Source: Neltuma alba
Taxonomy: Eukaryota; Streptophyta; Magnoliopsida; Fabales; Fabaceae
NCBI RefSeq assembly: GCF_004799145.2
Contig: NW_021636384.1
Location: 806,001 to 870,000 of the forward strand
Length of the DNA stretch: 64,000 nt
Reading direction: 5' to 3'
Shown: positions 57,763 through 64,000 of the stretch, piece by piece
Position numbering within the stretch: the first letter of the stretch is position 1
Layout of the letters: each line of letters begins with the position of its first letter
The notes under the pieces: model-generated
What the model saw: only the letters and a program-made list of their open reading frames with translations
The model's database searches: none
What the model was told of the DNA's origin: nothing
Program-made: the position numbers and the translations under genes

Positions 57763-58807
57763 TAGAGCCGGGAGAACGGGTCGAGCCTGTCGGGCCGGCC
57801 CTTTTAGGCCCTGAAATTATGAGGGCCGAGCTTGATATTTTTCTCTTAAAATGAGAAATAAGCCCTGGAGGGCCGAGGGCTTAAAAGGGCCGGCCTTGGA
57901 GGGCCGCGGGCCGGTCCTTTTAAGCCCTTTTATAATTTTTTTTAATTTTTTAATTTTTTATATAATATTAATGTTATTAATTTCTTACATTGTTAATAAT
58001 ATTTCAAATATTTAGTTATTATTATCATTTTAAAATTAAATTAGTTTTAGACAATAATTTATCCAATTAAATTTTAAAAAATGGATTAATTTGGACTTTA
58101 ATAATAATTTGATTTATATTATATGCGTTGATATTTTTAAACTATATATATATTTGATAATAGAATATTTTTATACTTATATAACTTGTGATTCTATAAT
58201 TTGAATTAGAAATTCATGAGTTTCAACAACAGTGTTTCTCACATTAAAGTAAAATAATAGTTAGATTGCAAAATTTAAAAATAAAATTCTTATAAAGAAG
58301 AAAAACTTGATATTTTTGTTACGAAAGAAAAGCATACTTATGAAGAAAAATAATTAATTATAGTGATGATGAAGTTTCAAAAGATTAATGATAGTGTTTA
58401 TTTATTGCACAATTGTATTATAGATAAAACTTTTAGATGTTGTTATTTTGTTAATGAATGTTTTAGATGTTCTTAGATGTTGATGAATATTTATATATGA
58501 TAATATTTTATATTTGTTACTTAATTTTATTCATATTTATGTCTTTTATTAATAATTTCATTGTTTTATTTTTATATTTTTATAAAAATATGATAAATAT
58601 AAAAAATAGTATTTTTTCTTAAACGGGCCAAAAGCCCGCGGACCGACCCTGGCCCTGTAGTTTAAGGGCCGGGCCTAGCAAATTGGGGTATTTTTAAAAT
58701 TTTAGCCCTGGAGGGCCAGCCCTTTTAAGCCCACCAGCCCTGAAAGGCCGGCCCTGGAGGGCCGGGCCGGCCCTGGAGAGCCGGGCCGGCCCTGATTCCC
58801 GGCTCTA
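57763..58807. mobile_element. Non-autonomous hAT element, 1,045 bp, perfect 8-bp TSD
   Basis: Termini TAGAGCCGGG and CCCGGCTCTA, flanked by the exact 8-bp duplication CTTGCGAG (57755-57762 and 58808-58815), the hallmark of hAT transposition. Both subterminal regions (about 150-190 bp) are packed with GGGCCGGCCC-type units, whereas the middle 700 bp is extremely AT-rich and non-coding. No transposase. The exact TSD suggests a relatively recent insertion. Confidence 0.94.
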
Positions 58808-58815
58808 CTTGCGAG

Positions 58816-59627
58816 GCCAGACTGCCAACCACCTCAAACTTTTGGATCATCATTTTAAATACTCTTTGGACTTCAGACTGAGTTTATACCAAAGTTTTTT
58901 TGAAATGATTATAGTAAATTTAACATGATAAAATTGCGAATTTTAGCACAGTATAATTGCAAAACAACGGTAGCAGCGCTTCCCTCCCTCCCTCCCGTCA
59001 CCTTGGACATCTCTCTCCCAAATCACGAAATGGATTTTGTTTCTTGCTTTCTTGAAAGAAAATTCCATTATATCTATAGATTTCTTCATTCTCGAAGAAA
59101 AATCTGCATCGCCCGCCGTATTCTACTCCTCAAGCAACGCCCGATCTAACAAAATCTTTAAATTAGTTTTGCTGATACCATCAGTCTTGGGATCTTTCAG
59201 TTTGTAACTTTTCTTCTGTTGTTGCATCACTATCCCAAATGAAAAATAAAAGCTTTTTGTATTTGAGAACATATCGTCATGATGTAATAGAAAATAGGGA
59301 CGACAAGTTATTTAAGCTAGCATGATTACAGATTACACTCATTATACACGCCTGATGCTAATATAAATATTACAATAATATGTAACAATTGAATTGTATC
59401 TTTCTTAATTAAATTAATAGATGGAAACTAATTGATTAACACGTATAATTTGGATCAACCATCACTATTGGTACAAAAGTCGTTGGCCCTTTTTTTCCCC
59501 CTTAAAAAATGTAGGCTTAAGAGTCAACATCAGCCCTCGATGTCGATTGGACAGTGGACCATGGATCCCTATCCTCCAACGGCAAAATTAAATTTTCCAT
59601 GCAATGCACAAAAGAGAACAATAATTA
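58816..59627. other. AT-rich spacer
   Basis: A 74-codon open frame at 58925-59149 has no domain I recognise and I do not call it a gene. Nothing else seen. Confidence 0.45.
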
Positions 59628-59637
59628 TAATTTTTTT

Positions 59638-59954
59638 GGCTAAATTATACATTTGGTCCTTTAGTTTTGTATAAGGTTTCGATTTGATCTTTTAACTTTA
59701 GAACGTATGCTTTTAGTCTTTTAATTCTAAAATTTTTTTAAAAAAGTGATGAGATTAAGATCTTAAATGTTGATACAATATTCTCAAATGCGAACATATT
59801 AAGTTTAATTTTCAAAACATCCATGATTATTACAAAAAATCATCATTGAAGCCTAATAATTTTAGGGTTAAAAGACCAGATATATGTTTTTTAAAATTAA
59901 GGGACCAAATTAAAACTTTCTATAAAGTTAAAGGACCAAATATATATTTTAGCC
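59638..59954. mobile_element. Small DNA transposon (Mutator-type MITE candidate, about 317 bp)
   Basis: Inverted ends GGCTAAATTATACATTTGGT and the right end AGGACCAAATATATATTTTA then GCC. It is flanked by TAATTTTTTT at 59628-59637 and 59955-59964, compatible with a 9-10 bp duplication. Non-coding. Confidence 0.7.
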
Positions 59955-60313
59955 TAATTTTTTTAGTATCATACTTCAATTTTTCATAATCGGATTATAT
60001 TTTATCAAAATAAGTGAAGAAAAATAAATAAATTAAATAACACAAATCCAATTATCTTCTTTCAATTGCATGTAGTCGGAAAGAAGCTGTTTTAATTCAT
60101 GGTTTGTGAACATTATGGCTTTCGAATATTTTTAACTATGAGAGTATATATAAAATTCTATATATACTGTAATTTTTGAATGAAAAAACATAATAAATTA
60201 TATCTCAATGAACTTATCTAATTTTCAACCATGACAACAATTATGCTATGATTGCAGTAGTGATTTTTTTTCCCTTTCCGGAATACTATTCTTATATCTC
60301 AAATCTTATGAGA

Positions 60314-60335
60314 ACACACACACACACACACACAC
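60314..60335. repeat. (CA)n microsatellite
   Basis: About 11 CA units. Confidence 0.95.
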
Positions 60336-60573
60336 GTAAAATAACACCAACGAAAAGATACTTTCTTTTCCCTGCCGTACTAAATTCTTATAGATTCTTA
60401 CTATCTATGCAGCAGTATTGAATTGTCGATTTTACCAAAATTAAAAACATTTGAAATGTATTAATCGACATTATTTACACGCATGTGCTTGCATCCATGA
60501 AAAATTATGCAATATTTAATTAATCATGACGGCTCACTATATATTACAATTGACTAATTTTAAATTAGTTACT

Positions 60574-60755
60574 ACCTCTGATCTTTAGAACCACTTGACT
60601 AATTTAGGTGGATTAATAAAGTTTGTTAAGTTAGTTATTTGTAATAAATATGTGTTATCTTTTTTACAATACCCTTATTAATCATATGGATTAGTTAGAA
60701 CTATTATTTAATAAAATTTTTAACATGTAAAGACAGGAGGTACTGAGGTAGTAAG
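60574..60755. mobile_element. MITE copy, family of 32540 (partial)
   Basis: Contains the shared internal block GTTAAGTTAGTTATTTGTAA and the CTTATTAATCATATG block. Ends TTACTACCTCTG and AGGTACTGAGGTAGTAA are roughly inverted. Confidence 0.5.
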
Positions 60756-60989
60756 AAGAAGAAACTTTGTAGCCCGCCTCAATTATTATTGATGTAGGGG
60801 ATCCACTATTGATAGTTAATAAACTGTCAAATTTTGTTAATTATGATACGTATCTGGGAGACTGTCACGCTAATAAATAAAACCTTAGTCTGCAAACATA
60901 TATAGCCAATCATGGAACTTTGTTTTAAGTCCTTGACAATGTCACAGCGCGCAGGCAGTTTTTGAAGGATGTGTCTATCAAGCTTATGT

Positions 60990-60991
60990 AT

Positions 60992-61028
<37 letters not shown>
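60990..61028. repeat. Compound (TA)n(GA)n microsatellite upstream of the P450 gene
   Basis: TATATATATATATATA followed directly by about 11 GA units, 263 bp before the P450 start codon. Confidence 0.95.
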
Positions 61029-61290
61029 TATTCATTACTGATGGGCTGCTGTACTAGATAAGTTTTTGCCAGCATTTCACAAATTTGAAGCCTTGAACGT
61101 CACTTTTTATATCTTAAATAATATAGGGCAACATGACTTCCCCAACAGCCAAAAAAAATATTGAGGGAAAGCAAGTAGTGGAAGCAATCTTGCATAAATT
61201 ATTCAAACAAAAAAAAATTAATTTCAGCCAGTTTATTATGCCCATCATAAACAGGCTATATTCCTCAGACTCTATCCCCAGGTTCTGAAT

Positions 61291-64000
61291 ATGGAAGATC
61301 ACATGTTCAAAGTCATGGCGACCTCTTTTGCTTTCCTAGTTCTCTTTGTTTTGATGAAACTAATCCATAATTTGTGGTGGAAACCCAAAAGTATAGAGAG
61401 AAGATTAAGGAAGCAAGGGATCAGAGGCACTTCGTATCAGTCCTTCAAAGGGGACACGCCAGAAATGAAGAAGCTTGTCAAAGCCTCATCTTCTAAACCT
61501 ATCTCCCTCAACACCCAAGTTGCCCGTCGAGTCATCCCTTTTTATCACAACATGGTAAAGCGATATGGTAAGAAAACCAACCTTATAGTGATCATATGAA
61601 CTAAATAATATATTTGGCTACCAGTTTGCAAAAACCCAGTTTTACAAAACTCGGTTTTGGGTTAATATTCCATTTTATTTGTGTAGGGAAAGTTTCGGTG
61701 TGTTGGTTTGGAAGTAGTCCAAAGCTGATCATAGCGGAGGCAGAACTGATAAGGTTGCTACTAGAAGACAAGAAAGGTGAGTTAGTGCATCCACCTCTTA
61801 ATCCACTGGTGAATCTTCAGCATTTGGGTTTTGCAGCCTTGGAAGGGCAAGAATGGAGTAAACGCAGAACGCTAATAACCCCTGCTTTCCACCTTGACAA
61901 GTTGAAGGTACATATATACACCACCCAATCAAGGCAATTTTATTATGTTGTTGCAAAGTAGTACTACTCACAGTGCTTAATATAAGATTAATTTGAGTGG
62001 ATTAAGAAATTAGTTAGATTAGTTGTTTGTAATTAATAGATGTTGTCTTCTCTAAAATATCTTTGCTAATAATATGTATTAGTTAGAATTATCATTTGAT
62101 AAAATCTTTAACATGTGCAACTACTAAAAGAATTACTTTAGTAAAAAAAAATATAAAAGACAAATTAGATTAGGAGTCTTATATTTAAGATCAAATTAAA
62201 TATCAATCTAACTTTTATATCAAGACCCGAGGGTTATATATATGTTTAAGAAATGTAAAGTACCCCAACCGGTCCTAAATCTAGAAGTTAGATAACAAAT
62301 TTGCAGATATTAAGAAAATTAATGAAGTTAATTATTTATAAAAAATGTGTCGGCTTTTCTAAAGTACTTATTTTAATCATTTGTATTAAAATTACTTCAT
62401 TAACATGTGCAATTAAGAGGGAGAGGAAAAATTATAAATTTGAGAGACAAAATAGATTAAGGATCTATATTTATGACTAAATCCTTTTACTAGGCCTTAT
62501 ATTTAAGATAAGAGGGAGTAATATATATGAGAAAACTAAAGAGGTAAAAGATGAAGGGAGATGTTCATATGTTTATGAACACATATTGCAAAGTACTCCT
62601 TCCGTCTTAAATTAATATAGAAGTTAATTGGAAAATTTGTTTTGATTATAAATAAGATTTTGATCCACTTTGTGTTTGAAATTAAAAGTATTTTCCACAA
62701 ACTATCCTTATTAGTTATACATATTAAAGAAGGGTTTCCATATGTGGTAGTTTTCATTACAAATGATTAAAGGGCCGTCTTAGAGAAGTCAATAAATTTT
62801 TTTTTTTAGAAATAACTAGTTTAACTAATTTTTTTTAATTTTTCTAAATTAGTTGTCATCTTATTCTTATATTTAGGATGGGAGATAGAATAGTGTATAT
62901 GAGAAAACTAAAGGGGTAAAAGATGTAGGGAATGGTTCCAGCGTTTTCAAGGAGTTGTTGCAACCTGGTGGAGCAGTGGCAGAAACTAGTAATGGAATCG
63001 CAAGGGAAGTGTGAGATTGATGTAGCACCACAACTCAGTACTTTGGCCTGTGACGCCATATCTCGAACAGCCTTTGGAAGTAGCTACCAACAAGGAAAGC
63101 AAATATTTGAACTCCAAAAACAGCAATCATTTTTAGTCCGCGAAGCCTATAACTCCATCTATATCCCGGGCTTCAGGTGACCGTACAACTTCACAAATTA
63201 ATATATAATAATAATATTGCATATAGATTCTTTCTGGTTATGAATACTTCACAGAGAAAGTCATATAAGGAGCACTGAATTATGATAATCCCAAAAAGGT
63301 CTCTCAAAATGACTTAATTCCTATTAACTCCTTGGGGTTATTTTAGAATTAAGTTTTTTTGTAAAATGACGTAACTGCGCTCAATGAAATTAAATATATC
63401 ACTATCTTAATTGTTTGTTGTTATTTGATAAGTTAAAATTGCTACTTGCTAAACTGTTGTTGTCATTTGATAAATTAAAGTTGTTACTTGTTAAATTATT
63501 GTTGTCATTTAATTATTTTTTAGATTAAGGTAATATATATACTTTTTCTATAAAATTTAATCCTATACTAGTTGTGATTAAACCATTTTGGGGTCCTTAA
63601 TTAATTGATATTCATATTTTGAAGGAATCTGTGTCTTTCTTCCAATAATTAACAATCAGCTTGTCATCTGAACGGTAAATAGTCTGACACATGTTTCATG
63701 TGTGGTTGTATTAATTCTATCCCCAGATTCGTACCCACAAGGAAAAACAAGAGAAGGTACCAAATATACAACCAAATCAAAGCAATATTGAAGAATATGA
63801 TACGACAAAGAGAAGATGCAATGCAAAGAGGAGAGGTGGAGGGAGAGCTTGATTTGTTGGGCTTACTTTTGCAGTGCAAAGAACAAAGCATTAATGATCT
63901 GACAATTGATGATGTGATAGAAGAATGCAAAATGTTCTACATCGCTGGCCAAGAGACCACCGCCACCCTCCTCACATGGACTATGATCTGCTTATCTATA
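61291..64000 (+). CDS. CYP72A-type cytochrome P450, exons 1-4, truncated by window edge
   Basis: Exons: 61291-61567, 61687-61907, 62929-63176 and 63727-64000 (open at the edge). Introns are GT-AG and phases agree, giving about 340 residues so far. The N-terminal anchor FAFLVLFVLMKLIHNLWW targets the ER membrane. Then come RLRKQGIRGTSYQSFKGDT, SKPISLNTQVARRVIPF, EGQEWSKRRTLITPAFHLDK (C-helix region) and DAISRTAFGSSYQQGKQIFE. The I-helix EECKMFYIAGQETT carries the AGxxTT oxygen-activation motif near the edge; the heme-binding Cys lies beyond the window. Exon borders after YG and after LDKLK are those of CYP72-clan genes. CYP72A enzymes oxidise triterpenoids, secoiridoids, gibberellins and other substrates, so the substrate here is unknown. 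The start was chosen as the first ATG giving a proper membrane anchor. Confidence 0.92.
61962..62522. mobile_element. Two MITE copies in intron 2 of the P450 gene
   Basis: About 61962-62233 and 62262-62522 are adjacent relatives of the MITE at 32540. The first contains GATTAAGAAATTAGTTAGAT and ATTAGTTAGAATTATCATTT; the second starts CCGGTCCTAAAT and ends TTATATTTAAGATAAGAGGG. A third diverged copy may follow at 62590-62885. They account for most of the unusually long intron 2 (1,021 bp). Confidence 0.6.

Overview
The window is nuclear DNA of a eudicot plant. The genes are plant-type and intron-bearing, the spacers are very AT-rich, and most of the DNA between genes is plant transposable elements in several layers of age. 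I do not name a species.

Layout. 1-5,150 (minus): the 5' part of an elongation factor-like GTPase (EFL1/RIA1 type), which runs off the left edge. A probable 5'UTR exon lies about 3.2 kb upstream of its start codon, and the intervening intron carries one stranded exon of an MSI1-type WD40 gene. 6,236-8,758 (plus): a decayed, 5'-truncated L1-type LINE with target-site duplications. 10,721-15,591 (minus): a complete five-exon SYF1 splicing-factor gene with good splice junctions. 16-24.5 kb: gene-free, holding a Tourist-like MITE, hAT-like relics, a SINE and short repeats. 24,499-29,432 (minus): a structurally complete but mutated Ty1-copia retrotransposon (270-bp LTRs, tRNA-iMet primer site, 5-bp TSD). 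29.6-31.8 and about 42-44 kb: LTR-like relics.

32.4-46 kb: a dispersed tandem family of three small secreted proteins of the plant self-incompatibility S1-homologue (SPH) type. Copy 1 is broken by a MITE and by deletions; copies 2 and 3 are intact. The spacers hold a 1.43-kb Mutator-like element that is almost all inverted repeat, and three copies of one Stowaway MITE family. 48.7-49.9 kb (minus): a DUF7086 protein gene with two frame changes and an in-frame stop. 52,957-56,993 (minus): a second LINE, interrupted by a SINE, a hairpin insertion and a CACTA element. 57,763-58,807: a non-autonomous hAT element with a perfect 8-bp TSD. 61,291-64,000 (plus): the first four exons of a CYP72A-type cytochrome P450, running off the right edge.

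The host genes do not form a pathway. EFL1 (60S subunit maturation) and SYF1 (spliceosome) are housekeeping genes; the SPH cluster and the P450 are typical of expanding, fast-evolving families. I found no RNA genes or CRISPR-like arrays. No clearly new molecular system is evident. The most unusual observations are the SPH cluster with its decaying first copy, the nested insertions in the second LINE, the near-palindromic Mutator-like element, the triply damaged DUF7086 gene, and the MSI1 exon stranded in the EFL1 leader intron. Domain calls rest on motif recognition by eye; no database search was run.
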